Origin: Kuschelorhynchus macadamiae
Lineage: Eukaryota > Arthropoda > Insecta > Coleoptera > Curculionidae
Assembly (NCBI GenBank): GCA_030620095.1
Contig: JAUTXW010003400.1
Span: 496,001 to 560,000, forward strand
Direction of reading: 5' to 3'
DNA length: 64,000 bases
A program made the translations under genes and the position numbers. The notes under the pieces are model-generated. The model worked only from the letters and a program-made list of their open reading frames with translations. It ran no database searches and had not been told where the DNA came from. Below, one piece after another: positions 38,170 through 50,316 of the stretch; position 1 is the first letter of the stretch; each line of letters starts with the position of its first letter.

Positions 38170-38563
38170 TCTTAAATGTCTAGGTCAATTTGATTATCAT
38201 TGTTTATAATTAGCGTTTTTTAAAAACAAGAAAAAAGGAGTTAAAAAAGGAAAAACCATTAAAAGTTGAAAAATTAAAGTGAATTGTGTGGTTGTAGGCG
38301 ATGTACTATGTGCGCTTTCCTTATATTTTTTATTTGTTTTATGGATATGAACTTTAAGAACACCAACTTCTTAATTAAATAAGCCTTGATAAAGACGAAA
38401 ATAAACTTCGGCAAATTTATTTTATAATAACTTATGAGAAGTTGTTATTTTTGTCCTCCACCCACTACACCCTCTGAGGTATATTTTTATAATATAATAA
38501 ATACTTATGAATTAAACGTAAAAGGCACAAAAACGATATAAAGGTATGTTTGAAAATATTAAA

Positions 38564-38884
38564 TTATTTATTTGAAAATAAAACTGTATTAAACATTAAT
38601 AAAACACAACTCACAATATTTATAACTGTTCCATAACACTTAGAAGATTGCCAGTTTTCACCAAAGTGCCCAAAACTCCACAATTTATTGTTCTTTTCAT
38701 CAAAAACCTCAACGCGTGACCCTATTAATATCATTTTTACGACTAAAAACTTATCCGTCTTTGCATGACCATAACTCGCGAAGAAATAATCGTACGGTAC
38801 TGGCAAAAAAATGCGCTGAATGCTCGAAATTTCCTCTATAAAATCGGTTTGACTGGTAGGTCGAATATTCCTCACGGAAGCCAA
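38564..38884 (-). CDS. Hypothetical ORF or exon candidate, 106 codons, unidentified
   Basis: This minus-strand frame has a balanced composition for most of its length (SIQRIFLPVPYDYFFASYGH, KTDKFLVVKMILIGSRVEVF, NNKLWSFGHFGENWQS), unlike the Phe/Lys products typical of this region. It has no ATG at its start. An AG at CTTCCGTGAG near the start, after a pyrimidine run (CTCTTTTTATT), could act as a 3' splice site. The end becomes hydrophobic. I do not recognise the family. It could be a pseudogene fragment of a host or transposon protein. Confidence 0.22.
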   Translation of the reverse strand: MASVRNIRPTSQTDFIEEISSIQRIFLPVPYDYFFASYGHAKTDKFLVVKMILIGSRVEVFDEKNNKLWSFGHFGENWQSSKCYGTVINIVSCVLLMFNTVLFSNK

Positions 38885-40642
38885 TAAAAAGAGTATTCAA
38901 AGCGCACTTTTTGTACTACCAGAAGGATGATATGCAATTTAGGATAAGAATGATTTATTAAAATGTTTTTTTTAAGTTTTCCCTTATGTAATTCGGACGA
39001 CTTATTTTTTGTGTTTTGTTACGTCATACTAATATCCAATTAATTATCATTTTTTGTGCCAGACATGAATACAAATTTATGTATCTACTTATATAGGAAG
39101 TCTTTATTATTTCAATCTCCTTTATCTATGTGATTTTAAGTTGTTATTACTTCAGTGCTTAAGAAGAGGGGCGCCAACGATCAGTTTTATTTTCTATTGG
39201 TAACTGAATATTATTATTTCTATAGACTTTTAGAATCTTTTAACACCAGCTGAGTATGCTTTCTTTAAGTAAATTATTCATTACAGATTGGGAGGTAATA
39301 GAGGATATAGTAGCTCCCATTGAAGTATTTCAAATTTATTTATAATATTTATCATCAAATTTGCATCAAGTTATTTTGAAAAATGAACTCTGCCAAATGA
39401 TGACATTATGTTGTCCAAACCAATAAATACAAAATATGGTAAACGTGTGTGTTTTATAAAAGTAGAGTACGCAAAATTAGCCTGAATATAACCATTATTA
39501 TTGCTATCATAAGTATTGGTTAGTATTTCAGGATAATCTGGAACAATTCTCAATTTGGGGCAGTGAAGATTATTGGCAGGCTACGGGAAACACTTGTCAC
39601 TGCGGTACCTGCCCGTCGCGAACCTCTAATCAATGTTCTTAGACAGTAAGATGTATAATGTCTATACGAATACTTTTTGACTTTTTCCATATATACATTA
39701 CTAATACTAAACAAAACACTATCTTTATAATTGAAACAACTCGATTGATGAACCACTCTTGGTCGTTTCCCGTACAGACTGCAGAATGAAGCACGCGCTT
39801 GCAGTGGAGTATCGTGGTTTAAATGTGTGTGTAAAAATGTGTTAAACGTGGGATAAATTCTAAGCACTGGTTTTAAGAACTATTTTCAACATTTTGAAAA
39901 CGGTAACACATAGACATTTTTCTTGAAACATACAAAGGACAAGTAATTTTTTAATTAAAAACATTCATTATACAGAATGTATTCAATACCATACTTATAG
40001 ATAGACATTACTGATGTTATCTACTGCGATACGATAAGCGAATTTTTATCCACATCTATAAAAAATTTGAATTGGAATTACCCGAATCGGGGGCGGGGCG
40101 CGCAATTATTTTTTGGCGGTTCGAAACCATAGGGTGCGGTTTGATAGTATAGTCATTTTGGAGAATATTCGGGTCTTTAGAGAAAAATCATTATCTAAAT
40201 ATATTTGTATCTACTATTAATTTGAACCTCAATATTAAATATTTACTATCTATTACGTGGGTGCTTATTAAAGTTAAACAGTAACTTTGGTTTCTTTTGG
40301 TCAAAATTCCGCGAAATCTTACAATCAACTTACAATACATTTTTTTTTTAAAGTAATTAATGAGTTTATTTTTAAAAAATTATTTGGTTTAGATCGTGAT
40401 TACATTATTCACTATTTACAATATAAGACAAATAAAAAGAAACAATATTCAGTTTGAACGATATATCCAGTTACTATAACAAGTTATATTTAAACAAACA
40501 AAAAATCTTGTCTAAAATGGTGCTAAAGATCCCCAACTAAAGTTAATTATAAAAACAAATCCACGTTTTAAAATTACACACAAAAGAAGTCCCTTTATTC
40601 TAAAATAGGTTAACACTCGCTTCTGTGGCTCCACTGTATTAA
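38885..40642. other. Intergenic DNA with a small GC-rich patch
   Basis: A minus frame at 39550-39867 and plus text at 39565-39645 (KIIGRLRETLVTAVPARREP) are both open in a GC-richer patch. The plus reading looks like a short piece of protein, but I cannot place it. GGGGGCGGGGCGCGC at 40089-40103 is a local GC spike. No gene is called. Confidence 0.25.
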
Positions 40643-40924
40643 GATTCAACACACATATGGTATGCCTTATTTAGCATAGACCCATAAGGATATCAACCAA
40701 TCACAAGTAGTATATAAAACGCCATATTGTATACTTTCCTTGTTTGACACAAATTTTTCCTGGGACCGGATTCTTAGTGTTCAGATTCAACACACATATG
40801 GTATGCCTTATTTAGCATAGACCCATAAGGATATCAACCAATCACAAGTAGTATATAAAACGCCATATTTTATACCTTCCTTGTTTGATACAAATTTTTC
40901 CTGGGACCGGATTCTTAGTGTTCA
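40643..40924 (+). repeat. 141-bp tandem duplication carrying a TATA-box-like core
   Basis: Two near-identical 141-bp units (40643-40783, 40784-40924) differ at only a few bases. Each contains AGTATATAAAACGCC, a good TATA-box match, and ends with CCTGGGACCGGATTCTTAGT. Right after the second, at about 40930, AAAG-ATG opens a frame of eight codons. This arrangement could be a duplicated promoter or an internally repeated end of a retroelement. No transcript unit can be followed downstream. Confidence 0.75.
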
Positions 40925-43262
40925 TAAAGATGCCTCGCCCATCGCATAGCACTTAACCTGGTAACCTCGATTCGCACCTGGAAATTGAAGTTGGTATTTT
41001 GCGCTAGCCTCGTACATCACACAGCAGCTCGATGGATAAGCGATAATTAATTATTTACGTGTATGTAAGGGAAACAATTTGAACTAAAAATACACAAATA
41101 TTATTATAATAGTATTTTCTTGAATACATTACAAAAAGAAAAAATAAAATGAATAGATTATAAAATGAATAAACAAACAACAGGAAAAATGGAGAAAATA
41201 TTAAGGATGTGATAGAAAATTAATAAATCAAGTACAATTACAAGTTCAGATAATTTGCATATTCTTTAAAAAAAATTATTATTTACTTACTACATACTGT
41301 TAGGGTGTATTTATAATATGCACCAAGGACGTTATAGTACATTTTTATCATTTCTAGTATCTAAGTCATATATGATTTTAAATAAAAAAAAACATTATAT
41401 AAATCTATTTTTCTAAGGAAAAGTTAGATACCAAAATAAGTTTTCAAAATCTCTTTCACCTTTTCAAATTACTCGTGAGGGTTTCCTGCAGTAGTTGTAT
41501 GTTTTGATTTTCTATAATATAATCATGCTTTCATATGTCATAAAAATCATTGTTCTTCTTAAATCGTTATAAAGCAAATTAAATTCCTCAGCATAGTTTA
41601 TTTTTTTATTAAAGAGGTAACCGAGTGATTAAACAAACTGCTTCAATACTATGTACCACCTATCAACGTGGACACTACTGTGCGAATTAGAAGCCATGCA
41701 GGCTATGTGCAATGTGCGGTGCGCTGTTATGGACTTACCCTTATGCTATCCATTACCCAAATCCATCTGTGATGGCTTTAATTGGAGCACTATTCATAAA
41801 TCAAAGATATGACCTATTTATAAATACCGTAAATGATTTCAATATCAAAAATATCTAATTTTATTTCTTTTTATCTAAACAAATAAACTCTTTTAAGATG
41901 TGCTTATTCAACTCAGTTGGAATGGATGCATGGAAAGGAAAATTTTGTGTTAGCCAAGAAAATATATTAGGGGCGTTATAATGCCATTAGAAAAGTAATA
42001 AGCAATGGGTGTAAATAGCAGTTTCCCATTCCAATTCACTCTTGTATGCTTTTAAATTAAGTCGCTTTCCATCCCGTAAACCCCCCAATTTTTGTGCCAG
42101 TCTAATAGCTTCCCGTACTGTGAGTTTTAGGCTTATGTATTTTTGGAAACATATAAAATTTTAGTGAATTCTGAATATAGATAGTAAAATATAGAGCCTG
42201 CCTCTGAGTAAATTTGTTGCAATTTTTGAAGACTATATAAAGCTTATGTATTTTGTATGGTTGTATTTGTATTTGAAAATCCAATACACTTAACTTAAAA
42301 ATATTAAATTTCATGACGGTGATAATCAACTTAACTGCCTGGGCTGACATAAAGCCGTTGAAGCAAATAAATTCCAACTCCGCGTCGATTACATCATTAT
42401 TACCACGGATTAGTGCGCGACAGGGGAAGATAATTTGTCTAAATTGCCTTCGCTATATTGGTGGCACATTGGCTACAGTAAAATTGAATTGCGTTTTTTT
42501 TATTCCATGTTGACGAGTTTATTAATAAATATCAAATAAAATAAATCGCGAAAAAATTGGACAATATGGACGACTTTGTGTTCTATTGCTAACAATATAA
42601 TTGGTTCTTGATATTTTCTTATACAAAGTGGTTAAGTGTGTAAATAAAGGTCACAGAAGATCATATCAATATCAAATATGTCAATCTATACGCAACAAAT
42701 AATCTGAACACATTTAAAAATCAAATATGTGGTGTGTATATTTATAATTAGTAAAATATACCCATGAACCCATAATATAACGGTATTCGAAATAAAAACT
42801 CAGTAAAAAAAAACTATTTTTTAAAATGTTTGATTAATTTTTAAACGCTTGCTGTAGGGAGATCCGATTACGAGAAAACAAAACTTTTAATTTTCTTTAA
42901 GGTTATGGTTGTCATCCGTACTCTTTTCCCCACATACTGTCATTTTTTTACGGTATTCCGGAAGGATTTTTTAAAGTGCCTTGGCTTATTAAATATTTTC
43001 GTGGTTTCCATAAACTCATTACTTTGAAAATGTTGTTTACGAAATGTTAATCACCTAAACATATTTGAAAGAAAGTTTATTATCGTTTGTATGCAATAAG
43101 GTCCGTATAAAAATACAGGACAAATAGAAGGTTAAGAAGTGGATTTCTATTTTAAAGAAAAAATTTCAGAAAGATGGTATTAAAAATAATAATACCAAAT
43201 CTGCAGCAGAATAAAACTAACATAATGCGATAATAATAGGAAGAATTTATAACGAGGCAAGT
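40925..43262. other. AT-rich intergenic DNA with one dispersed repeat
   Basis: Bases 42385-42445 match 25150-25205 (shared text GGGGAAGATAATTTGTCTAA). The overlapping ORFs at 42102-42513 come from this and show no known motif. I see no gene. Confidence 0.35.
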
Positions 43263-43448
43263 TCTAGTTGAGATGTCATGACGGAACAAAATGGCGATGT
43301 ATGCCAATGTAAAAAGTACCTATTCAATTTATTTTAAATTATACCCAAAAATCAAGTGTGGTATAGGTAGAAACTGGTAAAATATTGATAGGAATCCAAT
43401 ATGGTGGAAAAAAGGGGGCCCAATATAAATGTTTGAAAAGACAGTATA
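43263..43448 (+). repeat. Dispersed repeat family A, copy 2
   Basis: It shares ATGACGGAACAAAATGGCGA-type text, CAATTTATTTTAAATTATACCC, AAGTGTGGTATAGG and GGAATCCAATATGG with the other copies. It ends exactly where the mariner-type terminus TACAGGATGTCC begins, so the mariner may have inserted into or beside it. Confidence 0.55.
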
Positions 43449-44510
43449 CAGGATGTCCAAAAAATGCGTATACACCACTTAATGACAGATTGCTGTCGTC
43501 AAATTAGGCCGACTTAAGCTAACTTGCTTATACACAAAACTGCTTCGTTTAGCCTGCAGAGGACGTCAATTTTTGTTTTAATTTGTTTTTCTTAAATTTC
43601 ATGGAAACGTGCCAATTGTTTTAAACGATTTTTGGTGTATGGTCTAATACTAAGATATGGTATTCTAATAGTATAGTGGTGATCTATAATAAAGTGGAGG
43701 TGTTCAACATGTTACGACACATTTAAAGCTAGGTTCTGATTTTTTACGTCACCAACTTTATGAGAAATCAATTATACGTATCGGGTAGATGAATATTTTT
43801 AGAAACTTTTCGCTCTTGAAAATTTGTTGTAGGATGAGCGGTTTTGGCAAAAAAAATTTTCAATTACGTTGACAAATTGTGTCTGTTAAAGAATATTATT
43901 GCCAAACTATACTAAAGGTGTTCGGATTTTGCCACGGAAATGGGCATCAAGTGTTAAGGTATACATGGAGAAATATACAAACCAAACATTTTGCAATATT
44001 GAACGCCATCTTCGTGAAACGGCAGCTTTTAGAGAAATTTTAAAGGCAGGGTCCGTAGGCGAACAACTCGAACTGTCGAAAATGAAGAGGCAGTTTTGGA
44101 AATGGTTGAAGAAGAACCGAGTGTCAATGTCCGTCGCGTAGAACATGAGTTGGGAATTCCTAAAACTAGTGTACACGATATTTTAAAACAACAATTATTA
44201 CATTCGGATCCATGTCCAAAAAGTTCCGGAACTTTTACTGACCCTCCCATGCGCTTAACATTTTGTCGATGTGTTCAAAACATATTCAAAGAATTCGTGA
44301 TCCACATTTTAGTAGAAAAATTCTGTTTACCAACGAGGAGTGCTTTACAAGATCTGGAGTCACTAACTTGCACCACGAACATGTTTATTCAGATACAAAT
44401 CTATGCCATTAAAGTTGCTCACCATCAGCATGAGTTTAGAATAAATGTATGGGCAGGTATTTATAAGACCCCGGACATACTCGTGAAGATTTATTGATAC
44501 GAATTTTAAA
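43449..44510 (+). pseudogene. Mariner-family transposase remnant, N-terminal two thirds
   Basis: The text at 43449 (TACAGGATGTCCAAAAAATG) looks like a terminal repeat of an insect mariner-type element. From about 43900 three plus frames together give the N-terminal part of the same transposase family as at 17.0-17.6 kb. They carry SSVKVYMEKYTNQTF and HLRETAAF, then the second helix-turn-helix (EEEPSVNVRRVEHELGIPKT, SVHDILKQQLLH), then LFTNEECFTRSGVTNLHHEH, where the first catalytic Asp of the usual FTDE is replaced by Asn, and HAIKVAHHQHEFRINVWAGI. It breaks off there, so the second and third catalytic Asp are absent. Several frameshifts are present. Copies of repeat family A flank it on both sides in direct orientation. 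Confidence 0.78.
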
Positions 44511-44689
44511 TACTTGCGCAATAACAATAATCCTCAAACATAAAGTAGGTCGTAATTTTGCAAGAGGTAAGTGTTATAGGGATATAAGCTGGTAAAATTA
44601 TGATTCAAGATTCAAGAACTCGAAATTCACGTATTCTTTTTATTCAACTGATTTTAAGTTTTGTACAAAAATAAGTTTTAATATAAAGA

Positions 44690-44970
44690 TAAACAGGTAA
44701 AATTTTGGTACGAATTCAGCATGTCGGAACAAAGTCTAATAATATTTTTAAAAAACCAGTGTAAAATCTACTTTTTCAATTTATTTTATGTCTAAAATTT
44801 AAGTGTGGCATAGGCAAAAAAACTGTTAAATGTACGAATCCAATTTGATGAAACAAAATGGCACCCAATAGAATGTTTGAATAGATAGTATCACCTAATA
44901 AAACAAAAGATTCATAACGAGAGAAGCTCAAAAAAAGTCAAAAAATCGCTAACAGTATATTTCAACTTTG
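44690..44970 (+). repeat. Dispersed repeat family A, copy 3
   Basis: GGTACGAATTCAGCATGTCG, TTCAATTTATTTTATGTC, AAGTGTGGCATAGGC, GAATCCAATTTGATGAAACA and AACGAGAGAAGCT align with copies 1, 2 and 4. Copy 2 and this copy bracket the mariner remnant. They differ in many bases, so they are not a young target duplication. Confidence 0.52.
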
Positions 44971-45351
44971 ACAAGAGAAACAATATATTTAACATTTAAT
45001 CAAATTTCTAATATTAACATAAGAGGAAATCATAATTTTATCTTATTTCAATAATTCAAACTCAATTAAAATTTAAAAATTTTGTTTTTATTTAGAGGCA
45101 CTTTATGGAACAAAACGTCATCTGTCTATTAGAAAATTAGAATATAATAAAACGGTCGACATGCTCAATTGTTTATATTATTTTTTGTTAACACTGAAAA
45201 TATCTAGAATTAAACTGCTGGGTACTGCTATAAAAACTTCCCCATTATACTAGGAAAATAACATTGAAGATAGGAACACCTATAAGGAAACTGACTACGC
45301 GAATTATTTAAATGCATCTAAATAATGTTATTTTACAAAAATCCATCCAAA

Positions 45352-46390
45352 AACGGCATTTTAATAAAATAGCGCTGTACAAATGAGTGCTTATTAAAAC
45401 AGCGGTAATAAAAAAGCACTGTATGAATATGGCACCTAATGAATGGTCGTATAATAAAACAGCGCTATTTCAAATACTTGCTGTTAATACCGCGCTATGG
45501 AAAAGCGTTTTATTAAAAGAGTGTGCTCATTAGTACAGCCCTGTCTTATTATATAGCCAATTGCTCGTAATACAATGTTTCTTTCGTTAAAAATTAAATT
45601 ATCATTTCTTATGTAAAAAATCATCTATTTAAAATTTGCAGGGTGCTCTTTTATTAGAGAGCTATATTTAGCAACTTGAAAAATAAACTGATTGACACAG
45701 TTTATTTTAGACATTATTTCTGAATAGGTGGATCGGTATCACTAGACTAACTTATACCAGGATAGTTGTTAAATACATCGTTAAATCCATAACAGAAAAG
45801 ATCGTTTCGCCGTACAAATTTAAGACTCCCGCTTTAATTAATAATTTGGCTTATGAAATGCCTTTAATATCTAACCTGGCGCTAACTTGGGTACAGGTCA
45901 ACCTAATAGTACCGATCTACCTTTCTAACAAAATATCCATAATAAACTGTATCAATCAATATGCTTTTCATAATGCTAACCCAGGGGTCTTGTTGCATGT
46001 TTTTGCTTAGGAGAATACTCCAATATTATTACATTTAGGTTAATAATTGGTTAGTTTTCTATCACATTAACTTTTTTGTTTAAGCTTATAACATTGCGTA
46101 TAGAGTGACTTGATTTGCCACCACACTTAAATTCGATTTCCTTAAGCTTACATTTGTCTTAGGATTATTTTGATTGGGGCTGTTTTGTACCAACGCTAAT
46201 ATGTTAGTGCGTTATTTCGTCTTCCGCTTTTCTGTTACGGCGCTATTGTGTTACAATCTGCTTTTAATTCAAGCGCTTTTTTAATAAATGCTATTTTGTT
46301 ACGTACTATTTTGATACAGCACTTTATCAATACGTGCTGTTTTAATAAGCGCTCATTTGTACAACGCGGCTTTATTTCAGAGCCTCTAGA
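45352..46390. mobile_element. 1-kb foldback element with AACAGCGCT-type sub-repeats
   Basis: The two halves are imperfect reverse complements around an axis near 45850. Outer match: GCTGTACAAATGAGTGCTTA then TTAAAACAGC (left, about 45372) against the minus reading GTTGTACAAATGAGCGCTTA then TTAAAACAGC (right, about 46345-46372). Inner match: ACAGTTTATTTTAGACATTA and AGGTGGATCGGTA (about 45698-45738) against ACAGTTTATTATGGATATTT and AGGTAGATCGGTA (minus, about 45908-45960). The outer 150-170 bp of each arm is itself made of degenerate repeats of a core like AAAACAGCGCTATT. Long arms with internal sub-repeats are the hallmark of foldback (FB/Galileo-like) elements. No coding frame. The exact ends and target duplication are unresolved. 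Confidence 0.68.
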
Positions 46391-49300
46391 AACTAAATGA
46401 CGAAAAAATAAGAACTAATGCCTAAAGTGCCGTGAGTTTTTTCTTCTATTTTAAAATGGGTAGGTTCTATAATAAAATAGTTTTTCTAAAAACGTTAGAT
46501 ATTTTAAAACTCTATCTTTTGAGATTGATTATCGCGAAAAACCCTTAAAAATTAGCTTTTTTGAAAATAACTTATTACAATTATGGCTAAATATGTGTGC
46601 ATGAGAAAAACTGACCCTGTGACTTCATCTGTTAACGAGTTATGGTTATTTCTTTATCCCAGGAGGTATTATTAAAACAATGTATTAAGGCTGAATTTTA
46701 GAAAACTGTTGAAATGAAGCTGGCACAAAATTATCTGCCCGACTTTGAGCTTTCGTACCAGCGTATCGGTACCACCTGAAACAAAAACGATTCCGCAGGT
46801 AAGAAACTCTATATTTTTCCTAGTAGTTTTTTTTGTTACAAGTCTCAAAATGGCGCAAATTTAGTTTTGAAAAGAATTACATTTTTTTTATTTTTTAAGA
46901 AAATTGTCACTTTTTCGAGGTGGGCCAATCAGTGGTATCAAACACGAAATTAGCGTTTATATTATGTATTATACGGCAGTATATAAAGCAGTATCGCTTA
47001 TTTTAGTACACAAAATGATTTTTAGTGCTATTAAAACAGGGATTTATTGCTATTCCGCTTAGTAAAAAAAATCAGGAGTAACTAGTTTCAATTTCATTTT
47101 TTACATTACACTATATAGTGTAAAAACATTATAGATCTTTATTATTTAAAAGTTATTAACCGTTAATTATAAATGAATTAATATGATATTGATGTCATTC
47201 TTAACGTCATACTATGCAAATTTCCAAACTTAAAACAATTGTATATTGTAGTGTCAGTCATGGTCAACAGAACGAACTCTCTCGTAAAAGTTTATATATG
47301 CTCCCGTTTGCAGCAAAAATATTGTTTGGACAATGCCTCCAGGTATTAACAAATAGCCACAACTCGTTAACAAATAAAGTTACCGGGTGATTACTTTGCA
47401 CAGATAATTAGGGTAACGTAGGCTGTATTTGTACGAAGTATCAGATCTGTTCGAGAAACACCCTTCCAAAACACCTGGAGTATTTTATCTAATTACATGT
47501 ACCATCGCGATCATAAAATTCTGATACAGCATCACTACAGCTCTTAGAATAATATAAAATGCAGGCTGTCAATTAGTTATGTAATTTCTCAATTTTATGT
47601 ATGTTTTTCTAAAGCTTTTTCACGTCACACCTAGAATTAAATATCATTCTTTTAAAAAATCTTAAATATTTTGCCATAGCCATTACAACAAACTTTTGCC
47701 ACATTTGAAGAATTTAAATTAGCAATATAAGGGTCATAATAATTTATTATTATATGTACAAACTTTGCCATTCATTTATACAGGTAAGAATTAACCGTTA
47801 ATTGCATTAAACATGTATTTTTTTAAATTATGACTAGGTAGAACAAAAAGCTGCAATAATAACTCCTGTAAGAGATGAAAAATGGGATGTTGCAAAAAAA
47901 TGCAGATCAATAGACGCACGGTTTTATTGATAAATAGAAATATTGTACGAACAAATAGCAAGGAACCCAGGTTCCAGCCACATCAGGAATGGATTGCTAA
48001 TTATTTGACAATTGTAAAACTTAGTCCCGCAACAGATCTTTATTTGGGATTTTTTTGTAGAGTTTGATGAAATTCAAAATTTGCGGAAGATTGATTTATT
48101 CAAATGTTTAAATGTGCTAGAGAACAAGCCACAAAACTAACAAAAGTCAGTCAGTGCTTGCGTCTTTCTAAATTAAAGCGGCCCAACACAGATTATAGGG
48201 TTCCTGACACAAAAGGCAAAAAGATAGCCTTACTTTAAAATAATTTTTAAAGAGATGAGATTTTAAGATGAGAGTCATGATGAGACTCCTAGTCATAATA
48301 TAAAAACCAAAATTTAAGATTTCTAAAAATATTTTTTTTTAATTCTAGATTAATTATTTTACACATACTAATTATTAGAACTTAACATATTTGTATTAAT
48401 CTAAAACTGCATATTTTGTGACAAATGCATGCCAAAAAAAACTCCTCAAGTGTAGGTTATTAAAAAAGTCTTAATAAAGGCATAACCTAAGTTTTAGCTG
48501 ATTAAGAGCATATGCGTGTAATTAATAGTCTATGAGCTGTTAGACTTTACCACAATTTTATGATCGTGATAGTACACATTAAATCTTATTTTAGTACAGT
48601 ACGGGTCGAAATTTTATCAAAGGCCCAAGTGTTGCCTTAGGTTACGGCCTACATCAGGCGCGTAAATTTTTGTCTGTTTTATACACTGGAACTGAAGTGT
48701 TAATAAAAGGAAATATTGATTTCCTTTCTTTACGGCCAAACTAAGGCACATAATTTCACTGATTATATTCTATAGGATTGTTAAGTGATAATTTAAGTAA
48801 TTTAATTTTAAAGAAGTGTCCATCTGCGAAGTAAGAAGGAAAATATATTAGGACTTGAGTCAGATTATTTAAATTATAAATGTTCATATTTATTTGGGAG
48901 CAACAAATAGTTGCTAAAGCTAATATATTGTTCTTTTTATTTGAATAAAGTATGACTGAGTGAGTGAAAGTGATAAAAGTAATATTTCCATTGCATTGTC
49001 AACTTTTTTTAAGTAATTAAAATGGTCCCTCGAAATAATTAGTAAACAAATCAAAAAGCCATTTGTTTTCTCTCCTTATGGGCCATAATTGAGATTTTGA
49101 AGAACAAATTGTTATATATACCCTTTTTAGTATAGAAGAAAAAGATCCATGTTCGGCACTTTTGGCAATTGTCTATATATTTTCTTCAATTAATTGAACG
49201 GATTTTATTAAAATAAAATTTAGATACACTAAAATAACTCGCACCTCCATGTTTTTTATACTAAGTCATAATTGATTTTTGTACTATCTTTCGGACCTAA

Positions 49301-49999
49301 CCAGACTGCTTCCCAATGTTGCAATGCAAATTTCTAAAAAAGGCTTTGTTTCTAGGAAACCAAATTCCAGTTGTTCTTCACAATGTATATTATATTTAAC
49401 ATTCACTTAAATGAGCAGTGTGGAAACAAGACTGGATTATATTTAAACACGTGAAATATTTTTAATTATGAACATTTTAGCGTTATTTATTAGTTTATTT
49501 AACTTGTTTAAGCAATATAGTTATACAAATATATACAAATTATTTAAAATAAAATAGTACCGTTTTTTTACTTATTTATTACATAATAAAAATAAATGAT
49601 ATTCCATCTTGTACATACATATATCACGAAAAAAATAAACGAATATTATCATAAAAATGTGGGTAACTTATAAAATCAATTGCCTCATGGGAGCATGTTG
49701 CACAAAATCAAATTTATAACAATAATATTTCACAAATGTAATATAGTTTCATTATATTCGCCTAAAATCCGTCTCCTACTGTAGTGATGATTCTTTTGCA
49801 TATTTAATGATATTTTAACTTTAATGTTAACTACAAAATGTTGTCGTTATTTTCTCTCTTTGAAAGTTTAGAATGTTTATATTTTCCTTATTGCTTTGTT
49901 TTGTTTTTTTTTTGTAGTAAACGAATATTTTATTTTATTCCGAAAATTGAAATGTGGGTTTTGAAATCAAAAGGTACTACCATGAAACCCCCGGCCTCC
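46391..49999. other. AT-rich intergenic DNA, no gene confirmed
   Basis: The plus frame 47882-48067 lies in a slightly less A/T-rich patch (47870-48240) whose text looks like decayed coding sequence, but I cannot name a family. The rest shows neither repeats nor motifs. Confidence 0.3.
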
Positions 50000-50316
50000 G
50001 TGGTCTGCTCGTAGATACAAAAAGGAGAGTGACGGCAAATTATTGGCTGGTTTTTAAAAAGGTGTAGTATTTAAACTACAAGAAATGATTATGAGTATGC
50101 GTTAATGTTTTTCCGACAGGAATTAATTGGGGTAATTATAAAACTTTACTCTCCCCACGGCGTTCGTGGTCTGCTCATAGATACAAAAAGGACAGTGACG
50201 GCAAATTATTGGCCGGTTTTTAAAAAGGTGTAGTATGTAAACTACAAGAAATGATTATGAATATGCGTTAATGTTTCTCCGGCAGGACTTCATTGAGGTA
50301 ATTATAAAAACTTTAT
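50000..50316 (+). repeat. Tandem duplication, about 150-bp copies, 166-bp period
   Basis: CGTGGTCTGCTCGTAGATAC, GTGACGGCAAATTATTGG, AAAAAGGTGTAGTAT and GGTAATTATAAAACTTTA recur in order, with copies at 50000-50149 and 50166-50316 and a 16-bp spacer. Each holds a short hairpin (GTAGT/ACTAC). A few substitutions separate the copies. Non-coding. Confidence 0.8.
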
